Below are positions 8,105 through 15,934 of a stretch of 64,000 nucleotides of DNA, piece after piece; positions within the stretch are counted from its first letter, which is position 1; each line of letters begins with the position of its first letter. The notes under the pieces were generated by a model. It searched no databases. It was not told where the DNA came from and saw nothing but the letters and a program-made list of their open reading frames with translations. This DNA comes from Gemmobacter nectariphilus DSM 15620 (GTDB taxonomy: Bacteria; Pseudomonadota; Alphaproteobacteria; Rhodobacterales; Rhodobacteraceae), in the NCBI RefSeq assembly GCF_000429765.1, contig NZ_AUCM01000006.1, forward strand, positions 186,001 through 250,000, in the 5' to 3' direction. A program made the translations under genes and the position numbers.

Positions 8105-9849
8105 GCGCAGTCCGCCTTGGAAGGTTTGGCGCCGGACTTGTCCGGCGCCTTGCCATTGTGAACATCGTGGCCCTGCTGCCGCTGGTCATTCTGACCGCAA
8201 TGCAGACCCGCACGCTGGTCAACGAGGCCAGCGACAGCCTGTCCCGCGCCGCGATGGCCCGAACGGTGCAGGCCGCACAACAGGAAATCCAGCTGATCGG
8301 CGCGGCGCGGACACTGGCGCGCACCCTTGCGCAGATGATGCCCGAGACGATTGGCGACACCGACGCCTGCATCCGCAAGATGGACGCCGCCGCCCGCGCC
8401 TACCCCGATTTTTCGCTGATCGCCTATGTCCCGCTGTCCGGCCAGATGATCTGTGCCTCGGGCGGGCGCAGCCATGACTTTGGCGGCAACCCGTTCTTTG
8501 CCCGCCTGACCGAGGTGCCCGAGCCGCGGCTGGTGCTGAACCCCGGGGGCCCGGTGTCCGGCTATGCGGTTCTGGGCGTCAGCGAGCCGGTCTTCGGGCC
8601 GGGGGGCAAGCAGCTGGGCATTGTCAGCATTTCTGTGCCGCATCAGGCGATCGTGGCGCCCGATACGGTGCAACGCGATACGCTGAGCGAGACGCCCGTG
8701 GCGCTGATCACCTTTGACAATGACGGCACGATCCTGACCCATACCGTGCCCCTGGACCAGACGTCGGCCTTGCTGCCGGCGGGCCAGACGCTGGCCGGTC
8801 TGGCCCGCGCTGGCGCGCATACGCTGAGCAACTTTGGCCCGTCCGGCGAACAGCGGGTCTATGCCGTGGCGCCGATCACGCCAGAGCTGTATCTGCTGGG
8901 GATCTGGTCGCCCGCGAACAATGCCGCCATGATCAACCCGTCGGTCGCGCCCTGGCTGCTCGCCGGGCTGATGGTGCTGTCCGGGCTGCTGGCTGCGGCC
9001 TTTGCGGCCGAACGCCTGGTGATCCGCCATATTCGCAGCCTGTCTGCCGCGATGACCGCCTTTGCCGCCGGCGCACGGCTGCGCCCGCGGCCCGACCTGG
9101 TGGACCCGCCTGCCGAAATCGCCGAACTGGCCGAGGTCTATGGCGCCATGACCGAAACCATCCTGCGCGACGAGGCCGATCTGGAAAACCTGCTGCACCA
9201 GAAGGCCGAACTGCTGCGCGAGGTGCATCACCGCACCGGCAACAGCTTGCAGCTCATCGCCTCGATCCTGCGGATGCATCTGCGCGAGAACCCCGACGAT
9301 GCGGTGCGCCAGGTGCTGGAAAACCTGCTGGAACGGGTGATGAGCCTGTCGACCGTCCACCTTGGCCTTTACCGCATCGCGGGCAGCCCCGAGGTGGCGG
9401 TGGACGAGCTGATCGCCGAGGTGATCGCCAAGGTCGACATGCTGCATTCCCGCAGCGGGCGCACCACGACCATCGAGACGGACCTGACCCCCCTGCCACT
9501 TGCGACCCATCAGGCGGTTCCGCTGGCGCTGCTGCTGGCCGAGGTGCTGGCGGCCTTTCTGGCCGATGCGGCAGATGCCTCGCCCCTGCGGGTTCGCGTG
9601 CGGCTTAGGGCCGAGCCGGGCAAGGCCGCCGTGCTTTGCGTATCCGGCCCGCAATCGGCCGAGGTGCGGCTGACCGGCACCGGCGGCAGCGCGCCCGAGG
9701 TGATCGCCGCCCGGCTGATCCGCGGTTTCGTGCGCCAGCTGGACGGCGAGTCGGCATTGGAACGGGATGGCGATCTGCTGGAATTCTCGGTCGGCTTCAC
9801 GGTGCGGCAAGGCACGATTGATCCGGCAAAGGTCCCCGAGGCGGCCTGA
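8101..9849 (+). CDS. HisKA_2-type sensor kinase of the stress locus, degenerate ATP-binding domain
   Basis: 582-residue membrane sensor. A first membrane helix lies near residues 18-36, followed by a periplasmic sensor domain with two cysteines (DACIRK, QMICASG), and a second helix near residues 285-303. A HAMP-like linker leads to the HisKA_2 box LREVHHRTGNSLQLI, with the likely phosphoacceptor H377. The ATPase part is abnormal: the expected N-box (asparagine in NALKY-like context) reads LLAEVLAAFLADA, and the G-box is reduced to GTGGSAPEVIAARLIRGF. It is translationally coupled to ecfG and most likely feeds PhyR, but its ability to bind ATP is doubtful. Confidence 0.8.
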   Translation: MSAVRLGRFGAGLVRRLAIVNIVALLPLVILTAMQTRTLVNEASDSLSRAAMARTVQAAQQEIQLIGAARTLARTLAQMMPETIGDTDACIRKMDAAARAYPDFSLIAYVPLSGQMICASGGRSHDFGGNPFFARLTEVPEPRLVLNPGGPVSGYAVLGVSEPVFGPGGKQLGIVSISVPHQAIVAPDTVQRDTLSETPVALITFDNDGTILTHTVPLDQTSALLPAGQTLAGLARAGAHTLSNFGPSGEQRVYAVAPITPELYLLGIWSPANNAAMINPSVAPWLLAGLMVLSGLLAAAFAAERLVIRHIRSLSAAMTAFAAGARLRPRPDLVDPPAEIAELAEVYGAMTETILRDEADLENLLHQKAELLREVHHRTGNSLQLIASILRMHLRENPDDAVRQVLENLLERVMSLSTVHLGLYRIAGSPEVAVDELIAEVIAKVDMLHSRSGRTTTIETDLTPLPLATHQAVPLALLLAEVLAAFLADAADASPLRVRVRLRAEPGKAAVLCVSGPQSAEVRLTGTGGSAPEVIAARLIRGFVRQLDGESALERDGDLLEFSVGFTVRQGTIDPAKVPEAA

Positions 9850-9853
9850 GCGG

Positions 9854-9878
9854 GGAACCATCCTTGCGCTGATGCGTT
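9854..9878 (+). promoter_or_regulatory. EcfG-type promoter of csbD
   Basis: GGAAC at 9854-9858 and CGTT at 9875-9878 are separated by 16 bases, about 38 bases before the csbD start codon. It matches the stress-sigma signature exactly and begins only 5 bases after the kinase stop. Confidence 0.85.
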
Positions 9879-9915
9879 AGCCAAGTGTCTGACGCAAAAG
9901 CAGAAAGGATATGCC

Positions 9916-10113
9916 ATGAACTGGGATCAGATCGCTGGACGCTGGACCGAGATGAAGGGCAAGGCCCGCGAGATGTGGGGGGACCTGACCGATGACGAAC
10001 TGGACCGGGTCGCCGGCAAGCGTGACCAGATGGTCGGCCTGATGCAGACGAAATACGGCGACAGCAAGGAAGACGCCGAACGCAAGATCGACGACTGGCT
10101 GCGCAGGATGTAA
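9916..10113 (+). CDS. csbD: CsbD-family stress protein
   Basis: A 65-residue hydrophilic protein matching the CsbD family, recognised by the opening NWDQIAGRWTEMKGKAREMWGDLTDDEL and the later AGKRDQMVGLMQTKYG. Members are abundant, highly charged, presumably disordered or helical proteins induced in stress; their biochemical role is unclear. AAAGGA lies 7 bases upstream of the start. The gene has its own EcfG-type promoter and is followed by a hairpin terminator, so it is a single-gene stress unit. Confidence 0.9.
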   Translation: MNWDQIAGRWTEMKGKAREMWGDLTDDELDRVAGKRDQMVGLMQTKYGDSKEDAERKIDDWLRRM

Positions 10114-10130
10114 GCCCCCCGGAACGACCC

Positions 10131-10157
10131 AAGGGCCGCGATGTCGCGGGCCTTTTT
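10131..10157. terminator. Rho-independent terminator between csbD and the convergent membrane-protein operon
   Basis: GGCCGCGA and TCGCGGGCC form a stem with one bulged base and a 2-base loop, followed by TTTTT at 10153-10157. It should end csbD transcription on the plus strand. The opposing operon stops at 10162. Confidence 0.7.
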
Positions 10158-10161
10158 CAGT

Positions 10162-10872
10162 TCAGGACCGGGTCCGTTCCGACACCAGCGCGACGACCGT
10201 TCGCGCCAGCAGGACAGCGCTGTTCAGATCATCTGACGCAGCCTGGCGCGCCGCTGCAAGGATCTGGCGTCTGGCATCGCCCAGCACCTGCTCTTCGATG
10301 CGGCTGCGCGGCAAAAGCAGGGCAGCCACAGCCCCGACAGCCGCAAGCGCCCCGCCGATCCAGAGCGGGCGGGATCCCCCGTCATCAGGGGGGTCGCCAG
10401 AGTCCCGAGCGCCAAGATGTGCAGCATAGGCAGCCTCGCGCGTGGCAAGGGCGCAGGCGCGTTCGGCCTGCGGCAGGTCTTGCAGATCTTGCGTCAGGAT
10501 GCGGCGCACATCCGCAGCCAACGCTTCAAGAACCTTGGACCGGCGCTGCATCCGTTCATCAGGATCGCCGCCCTGCGCGTCGATCTCTGCCAGCATCCGG
10601 ACGGCGCGGGCCCGCAGCGCATCTGCGGCGGCCATCCAGTCGGCGGGCCTTGGCGGATCCTCGCGTGACGCAAGGCTGCGATAGGCGGCCACCCCCAACC
10701 CGCCCAGGGCAAGCGCGGTCGGCCCCGGATGGGCCCGGGCGGTGTCCACGGCCTGGGCGGCAAGGCCGTGCAATGTCAGGCTTGCCTTCAGATCGGCCAA
10801 GGCCGCGCCAAGGGCGCGGCGGGTTTCGCCCAGGTCAGCTTCGATGCGGGCGGAGTCGTCAGGGTTGACCAT
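10162..10872 (-). CDS. DUF3618-like membrane-anchored protein
   Basis: 236-residue protein, last of a three-gene operon. The N-terminal RIEADLGETRRALGAALADLKASL resembles the DUF3618 signature of alphaproteobacterial stress-linked proteins. A long, charged, helical central part (MQRRSKVLEALAADVRRI and around) is followed by a single membrane helix near residues 180-200 (GGALAAVGAVAALLL). The start at 10872 overlaps the upstream gene by 14 bases; longer in-frame starts exist. Together with the two upstream genes it forms a set often seen under EcfG control. Function unknown. Confidence 0.65.
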   Translation of the reverse strand: MVNPDDSARIEADLGETRRALGAALADLKASLTLHGLAAQAVDTARAHPGPTALALGGLGVAAYRSLASREDPPRPADWMAAADALRARAVRMLAEIDAQGGDPDERMQRRSKVLEALAADVRRILTQDLQDLPQAERACALATREAAYAAHLGARDSGDPPDDGGSRPLWIGGALAAVGAVAALLLPRSRIEEQVLGDARRQILAAARQAASDDLNSAVLLARTVVALVSERTRS

Positions 10873-11284
10873 CTTCGGAGACCTTTTCGTCATGGCCATC
10901 CAGCGCGGCCAGCGTGCGGCGCAGGCTGCGCGCGCTGCGCCAGGGGGCAAGGTTGCCTGCCCTTAGTCGCCAGCGCGCCGCCTGCACATGCCCCAAGGCA
11001 AGCGCGATCAGGCCGACACCGACCGCCAGCATGGCCCAGGCCGGGTGCATCCCGGTCGCAACAAGGCCCAGAACCGCGGACCCGGCCAGCAAGATCGCAC
11101 CAACCAGCCCAAGAACCAGCGCAACCGCCAGCAGCCCCACGGCCCGGCGGGTATCGGCTGCGGCCCGCCTTGCCTCGGCCCGCAGCAGCGCAACATGGCT
11201 GCCGATCAGGCTGGCAAGCGCGGCGATGACCGCCGAGATGGCGGCGGCGGGCAACGGCCCGCCGTCTTGCGCCGTGCCGGTCAC
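10859..11284 (-). CDS. Phage-holin-like (DUF1469) membrane protein
   Basis: 141-residue membrane protein. After an N-terminal amphipathic stretch (SLIGSHVALLRAEARRAAADTRRAV), two membrane helices follow near residues 46-70 and 78-100. This layout fits the DUF1469/phage holin 3_6 superfamily, a name given by similarity only; nothing nearby is phage-derived. The start overlaps the preceding gene by 4 bases. It is probably a cell-envelope stress protein expressed with its two neighbours. Confidence 0.7.
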   Translation of the reverse strand: MTGTAQDGGPLPAAAISAVIAALASLIGSHVALLRAEARRAAADTRRAVGLLAVALVLGLVGAILLAGSAVLGLVATGMHPAWAMLAVGVGLIALALGHVQAARWRLRAGNLAPWRSARSLRRTLAALDGHDEKVSEDGQP

Positions 11285-11670
11285 GGCCGGCGCCCCGGCG
11301 CGGGCGCCAGCAGCCGCGCCAGAGCAAAGCCTGCAACGGCCGCGCCCAGCATGAACAGGCCCGGATGGCGCTGAGCGCTGCCCCTGACATCGGCTGCAAG
11401 ATCGCTCAGGCTGCGATCGCGCAGCATATCCGCGGTCGCGGCAACACCAGAACTGACCGCAGCAGACACGCCGTGCTGAATTGCCTTGGGGTCCGCACGT
11501 TCGGCCGCGCGGCGCAACGTGTCGGACAGGCGTTCGCCGGATTCGGACAGGGCATCGCGTGCGCCCGACAGCGCGTCCGAGGCGACATCGGCCGCCGAAC
11601 CTGCCGTGCGCAAGGCGGCCTCGCGCGTGTCATCCAGGTTTTTCTTCAGGGTCCGGGTCGGGGTACTCAT
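11281..11670 (-). CDS. Tail-anchored stress protein, hypothetical (DUF883/YqjD-like architecture)
   Basis: 129-residue protein and first gene of the operon. The first 100 residues are polar and strongly helical with alanine-rich heptads (ALRTAGSAADVASDALSGA). A single C-terminal membrane helix (FMLGAAVAGFALARLLA, about residues 106-122) follows. This shape is shared with ElaB/YqjD/DUF883 proteins, some of which bind ribosomes, but no motif proves membership. An EcfG-type promoter lies about 110 bases upstream on the minus strand. A purine-rich GGAGTGAT stretch just upstream supports the start. Confidence 0.65.
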   Translation of the reverse strand: MSTPTRTLKKNLDDTREAALRTAGSAADVASDALSGARDALSESGERLSDTLRRAAERADPKAIQHGVSAAVSSGVAATADMLRDRSLSDLAADVRGSAQRHPGLFMLGAAVAGFALARLLAPAPGRRP

Positions 11671-11781
11671 GGATCACTCCTCAAGACTAAGGGAATTGGC
11701 GCAACGCAAGCATGTGGTCGGGGCTGGGCCCACTGGCCACCTGCGTCGGATCGTGCGGACGCGCGGCACCAACCCAAGGGC

Positions 11782-11806
11782 AACGCGACGCCGCACAAGC
11801 GGTTCC
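11782..11806 (-). promoter_or_regulatory. EcfG-type promoter of the membrane-protein operon
   Basis: Read on the minus strand, GGAAC (11806-11802) and CGTT (11785-11782) are 16 bases apart. Transcription would begin about 100 bases before the first gene of the leftward operon. Confidence 0.85.
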
Positions 11807-11841
11807 CATGAGGCGATTTCAGGCCCCCGCAGCCAATGCCG

Positions 11842-11866
11842 GGAACCCGCAGCCCGTTACCGCGTT
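11842..11866 (+). promoter_or_regulatory. EcfG-type promoter of the DUF1328 gene
   Basis: GGAAC at 11842-11846 and CGTT at 11863-11866 are 16 bases apart, about 55 bases before the start codon. It stands back to back with the leftward EcfG-type promoter 36 bases away, so this intergenic region is a divergent stress promoter pair. Confidence 0.85.
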
Positions 11867-11921
11867 GTCCAGACACGATGGTTCGGCGCGCTGGTTGCGC
11901 CAGGGTACAAGGAGTAAAGTC

Positions 11922-12095
11922 ATGCTTGGATGGGCAATCACCTTTCTGATCGTCGCGCTGATCGCTGGCGTCCTGGGCTTTGGCGGCATCGCCGGCACCT
12001 CGGTCGGAATCGCCAAGGTTCTGTTCTTCATTTTCATCATCCTGTTCGTGGTCTCGCTGATCGCCCGTGCGATCCGGGGTCGCCCCCCGGTCTGA
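11922..12095 (+). CDS. DUF1328 family small membrane protein
   Basis: 57-residue, two-helix membrane protein. The sequence [20 protein letters not shown], then [19 protein letters not shown] and a short basic tail, is the DUF1328 (YtjA-like) signature. AAGGAG ends 7 bases before the ATG. The gene carries its own EcfG-type promoter and is followed by a strong terminator. Homologues are commonly stress-induced; no biochemical function is known. Confidence 0.9.
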   Translation: MLGWAITFLIVALIAGVLGFGGIAGTSVGIAKVLFFIFIILFVVSLIARAIRGRPPV

Positions 12096-12144
12096 CCCCA
12101 ACAGGCCGGTTCCCGCGCAGCCATCCTGTCCCAGATGCGCTGCA

Positions 12145-12176
12145 AGGGCCGCAGGCACCGCCTGCGGCCCTTTTTT
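12145..12176 (+). terminator. Rho-independent terminator after the DUF1328 gene
   Basis: A perfect 10-base-pair stem (GGGCCGCAGG with CCTGCGGCCC) closes a 5-base loop and is followed by TTTTTT at 12171-12176. The convergent AI-2E-family gene ends only a few bases away; on that strand the T run is short. Confidence 0.85.
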
Positions 12177-12180
12177 GCTT

Positions 12181-14052
12181 TCAGGTGCGGCGGCTGCGCG
12201 CCCTGCGGCGGTTGGTCGGGGGCAACGGCACCGGGGCAGCATCGGCGAACGCCGCCTCTAGCGCCGGGGCCATGCCCGACACGCAGAAATCGGCACCGAT
12301 TTCCAGCGCCTCTCTGGCCGGATCGCGATCTTCCCCCGGTGGCGCCTCTTGCCAGATCACGACCCCCACCCGCATGTGCGGCGCCGCGCTCTTGATCCGG
12401 CGGACATGCAGCAAGGCAACACGCGGCGGGGTGGCATCCAGCAGGCTGAGAACGACGCAATCCGCCTTGGCGCCGGTCAGGGCGGAAAACCGGCTGGGCG
12501 CCAGATCGACATGGCCCAGAACGGCAACCTCGGCGCCTTCGGCACTGGCGGCCTGCGCCAGCATTCGCGCCGCCACATCGTCCAGCCCGGACTGCCCGCC
12601 GATGCAGATCAAGCGACGACCGGCACCGCGCAAGGGCGCCTCGTCCGCCTGCGCCTCGGCCAGCTCGTCCGACACCACCGCCTCCAGCTCGTCCAGCAAC
12701 CGCATCGCGGCAGCGGCGGCGCGCTGTTCCTGATCCCGATCGACGATGCCGCGCTCGTAATCCGACTGCGCCAGCAACAGCGCGGGCAGTCCGACATCAC
12801 GGTGATAGTCGGCCAGATACTGCTCTTCCAGCGCCTCCTGGGCGCGAAAGGTGCTTTCCACCACATCGCCGACCAGCAGCCGCTGATAGAGCCGCGATTG
12901 CGGGGCCAGAACGGGTTCTGAGCCAAAGAGGATGTTGAACACCTCGAACTGCGGGATATGGCGCCCCAGAACCACCAGGCACACGGTCAGCGGCGTCGAC
13001 AGGACCAGCCCCATCGGCCCCCAGATCCAGGTCCAGAAGATCGCGGCCACAATGATCGCCAGCGGGCTGACACCTGTGCGGCTGCCATAAAGCCAGGGCT
13101 CGACGATGTTCGAGGTGATCAGCTCGACCACGATGAACAGCGCGGCGGTCCACAGCACAAGGGACCAGCCGGGCGAGGCCGCAAAGGCCAGCGCCAGCGG
13201 AAAGACCGCCGCAAGGATCGAGCCGACATAGGGCACGAACCGCAGCACCAGCGTCAGCGCCCCCCACAGCGCGGCATTGGGCACCCCGATGACCCAAAGC
13301 CCGACCCCGATCGGCACGGCATAGATGATGTTCACCGCCAGCTGGATCAGCAGATACCGCGCCACCCGGCTGCCAGCATCTTCCATGACCTGCGTGCTCT
13401 TGTGGATGTCATTCGTGCCGACCAGCCGGATCAGGCGGTCGCGCAGCTCGTCGCGTTCGAGCAACATGAAGATCACGACGACGATGACCAGCCCCGCCGC
13501 CGCCACCGGACGGATCAGCGGCAAGACCATATCCTGCATCACCGTCAGGGGGTCGCGGCCATCGACGACCTGAACCTCGACCGGCTTGTCCTGTTGCGCC
13601 CCCGGCTCGGCGGGCAGTCCGGCGCCAAGGCGTGCACCGATATCGGACACCATGTGGCGCAGGCGGTTCAGAACGCCATTGCCCGACCCGGTTTCCTGCA
13701 CGCTTTCCAGCTTGGTGACGATATTGGCCTGAAAGGTGGGCAGCTCGCGCGCCAGCGATCCGAATTGCAATGCGACGACCAGCATGAACACCCCGATCAC
13801 CGCAAAGGCCACGGTCACGACCGACAGCACCGCCAGCAGGTTGGGCAACCCGCGTTTGCGCAGAAAGCTGACCGCAGGGGTCAGGGCAAAGGCGATGATC
13901 ATCGCAAAGGCCAGCGGCAGGAACACCTCGCGCCCGATGTGCAGGACGGCGGCGATCAGCGTCGCGGCGATCAGCGTGGTCAGGGTCATGCGGCGGCGCG
14001 CATGATCATGCGGCAGCTGATCGGCGGGGCGCGGCACCGCATCGAAACCCAT
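12181..14052 (-). CDS. AI-2E family transporter with cytoplasmic C-terminal extension
   Basis: 623-residue protein. Residues 1 to about 370 form an AI-2E/PerM-type permease with about eight membrane helices and family motifs (FVPYVGSILAAVFPL, GSRTGVSPLAIIVAAIFW, GPMGLVLSTPLTVCLVVLGR). The remaining 250 residues are soluble. They contain a helical linker and a Rossmann-like domain starting near residue 480 (RRLICIGGQSGLDDVAARMLAQAA) that resembles a B12-binding fold without the DXHXXG ligand motif. AAGGA lies upstream of the start. An EcfG-type promoter lies 46 bases before it, so the gene belongs to the stress set. Substrate unknown. Confidence 0.85.
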   Translation of the reverse strand: MGFDAVPRPADQLPHDHARRRMTLTTLIAATLIAAVLHIGREVFLPLAFAMIIAFALTPAVSFLRKRGLPNLLAVLSVVTVAFAVIGVFMLVVALQFGSLARELPTFQANIVTKLESVQETGSGNGVLNRLRHMVSDIGARLGAGLPAEPGAQQDKPVEVQVVDGRDPLTVMQDMVLPLIRPVAAAGLVIVVVIFMLLERDELRDRLIRLVGTNDIHKSTQVMEDAGSRVARYLLIQLAVNIIYAVPIGVGLWVIGVPNAALWGALTLVLRFVPYVGSILAAVFPLALAFAASPGWSLVLWTAALFIVVELITSNIVEPWLYGSRTGVSPLAIIVAAIFWTWIWGPMGLVLSTPLTVCLVVLGRHIPQFEVFNILFGSEPVLAPQSRLYQRLLVGDVVESTFRAQEALEEQYLADYHRDVGLPALLLAQSDYERGIVDRDQEQRAAAAAMRLLDELEAVVSDELAEAQADEAPLRGAGRRLICIGGQSGLDDVAARMLAQAASAEGAEVAVLGHVDLAPSRFSALTGAKADCVVLSLLDATPPRVALLHVRRIKSAAPHMRVGVVIWQEAPPGEDRDPAREALEIGADFCVSGMAPALEAAFADAAPVPLPPTNRRRARSRRT

Positions 14053-14097
14053 TCCAGCATTCCTTCTGGCGGGGAGGTGCCCGCGACCACAAGAAGA

Positions 14098-14123
14098 AAC
14101 GCAAGAAGCCCCCGTCGGGTTCC
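14098..14123 (-). promoter_or_regulatory. EcfG-type promoter of the AI-2E-family gene
   Basis: Read on the minus strand, GGAAC (14123-14119) and CGTT (14101-14098) are 17 bases apart, 46 bases upstream of the start codon at 14052. The 17-base spacer is within the known range for EcfG sigma factors. Confidence 0.75.
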
Positions 14124-14261
14124 CGCCAAGCGGATTTTCGGACGTTTCCTTGCAAATCAGTCGGTTGCAAGACGAACACCCTTTTCACGCCGCACCGGGG
14201 CCGCTAGGGTCGCAAAGGTCGTCATGGCGCAGGGCGATGCGGCCCGAGGTCAGGTCAACAC

Positions 14262-15854
14262 ATGCTTCGGAAACTGCACGTTCCAGCCATCGCCTTTCTG
14301 GTCGCGGCCGCCGTCGGGGCCGTCACCACCCTGACCGTCCACCGTTTCGAGACCGCAAGGATCACCCAGGCGCTGGAACAGCAGCTGGCCGAGGTGGCGG
14401 ATCGCGTCGGCGAGCGGATGGGCCAGATTTCGACCGTGCTGATCGCCACGCGGTCCTATCTGGGCACACGAACCGCTGACGATATCCCGCGCGAACGGTT
14501 TGCCCGTTATGTGGACGATCTGGCCCGGTCCGGGATGCTGGCAGGCGTTCACGGGCTGGGGCTTGCCCTTGTCGTGGACCACCAGACCGACGCCCGGATC
14601 GAAGAGCGGATCCGCCGCGACTATGGCCCCGATCGCGGCATCTGGCCGGCCGAGGCCGACCCCGCGATGCGCACCACAATCGCCCTGCTGGAACCCGCGG
14701 ATGAACGCAACCTTGCCGCCATCGGCTATGACATGTTTTCCGAACCCGTGCGGCGCGCCGCCATGCGGGCCGCGATGGACAGCGGGGGTCCGACATTGTC
14801 GGGGCCGGTCGATCTGGTGCAGGAAATCACCCCCGACCGGCAGACCGGCGCGCTGATGTATCTTTACATGGACGGAACCGGCGGGGGGCAGCCGGGTTTC
14901 ATCTATGCGCCGCTGCGCATGGGTCGGCTGTTCGAGGCGCTTGGCTATGGCGGCGTGAACGCCCTGGCCATCCGGGTGACCGATGCGGCCAGCCCCGACA
15001 CCATCCTGTTCCAAAGCGCGGATTTCCCGGCACACGAGGCCGCCGGCACCACCGCCGCCCATCTGGAGACGACGATTGCCGGCCGCCAGTGGCGCTTCAG
15101 CGGGCGCCGGCACGAGGCCGCCAACCTGCTGATGCGCCGTCCGCTGACCCTGTTGTCAGCCGCCGCTTCGGTGCTGCTGTCGGTCCTGGTGGCGCTTGCG
15201 GTCCAGGGGATCGCCGCCTCGATCCGGCACAACCGCGACTTTGCCCTGGCCCAGCAGCGACGCCTGCAGGAAAAGGATCTGCACCTGCGCGAGATGTCGC
15301 ACCGGCTGAAGAATTCGCTGGCCAGGGTTTCCGCCATGACACGGCAGGCGGCGCGGCAAGCCGAAAGCACCGAGGCCTTTGTCACCTCGATGACGCAGCG
15401 GCTGCATTCCATGGCACAGGCGCAGGATCTGCTGATCCGGTCCGCCACCGACGGGGCGGATCTGCGCAACCTGATTCAGGCCGAGTTGCAGCAGATCTAT
15501 GGCGATGCCGATGCCATGGCACATATGACAGGCCCCGAAGTGCGGCTGAACGCGACCCAGACCCAGGCCATGGGGCTGACCGTGCACGAGCTGGCCACCA
15601 ATGCCCTGAAATACGGCGCGGGTGCCGCGCCGGGGGGCACGCTGGCGATCAACTGGGCCATCCAGCGCGTCGGCAAGAGCCAGCGCCTGCGGCTGGTCTG
15701 GGCCGAGACGGCGGTCGATCCCGTCACGCCGCCCGAGCGCAAGGGCTTTGGCAGCCAGCTGATCGACAGCTGCATCCGGCTTGAGCTTGAAGGCACCATC
15801 GAGCGCAAGTTCGACCCGCATGGCCTGACAGTCACGATAACCTTTCCGCTGTAG
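14262..15854 (+). CDS. CHASE-domain HWE-family histidine kinase
   Basis: 530-residue sensor kinase. A first membrane helix (about residues 8-26) and a second (about 295-318) bracket a periplasmic CHASE-type domain (LATRSYLGT-like region, GYDMFSEPVRRAAMRAAMDSG). The transmitter has the HWE features: phosphoacceptor H347 in MSHRLKNSLA, N-box HELATNALKYGAG from H442, and the WAE motif followed by GFGSQLI. Kinases of this class phosphorylate PhyR-type regulators in alphaproteobacteria. This one has an intact catalytic domain and lies 7 kb from phyR, so it is a candidate second input. No response regulator is adjacent. CHASE ligand unknown. Confidence 0.85.
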   Translation: MLRKLHVPAIAFLVAAAVGAVTTLTVHRFETARITQALEQQLAEVADRVGERMGQISTVLIATRSYLGTRTADDIPRERFARYVDDLARSGMLAGVHGLGLALVVDHQTDARIEERIRRDYGPDRGIWPAEADPAMRTTIALLEPADERNLAAIGYDMFSEPVRRAAMRAAMDSGGPTLSGPVDLVQEITPDRQTGALMYLYMDGTGGGQPGFIYAPLRMGRLFEALGYGGVNALAIRVTDAASPDTILFQSADFPAHEAAGTTAAHLETTIAGRQWRFSGRRHEAANLLMRRPLTLLSAAASVLLSVLVALAVQGIAASIRHNRDFALAQQRRLQEKDLHLREMSHRLKNSLARVSAMTRQAARQAESTEAFVTSMTQRLHSMAQAQDLLIRSATDGADLRNLIQAELQQIYGDADAMAHMTGPEVRLNATQTQAMGLTVHELATNALKYGAGAAPGGTLAINWAIQRVGKSQRLRLVWAETAVDPVTPPERKGFGSQLIDSCIRLELEGTIERKFDPHGLTVTITFPL

Positions 15855-15934
15855 CAGCGCACCGCATTGCGGCGTTGACCGCGCCGGGGCGCCTCCCTAT
15901 CCATGCCCGGCAACAGATCCAACGGAATGCCGCC

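Noticed and set aside
10859-11284. Phage origin suggested by a holin-like gene
   Set aside because: No other phage gene is nearby, and the gene is in a stress-type operon; the holin name reflects superfamily similarity only.
12958-14334. 458-codon frame on the plus strand
   Set aside because: Opposite the AI-2E-family gene; strongly Asp/His/Arg/Gln biased, no domain.
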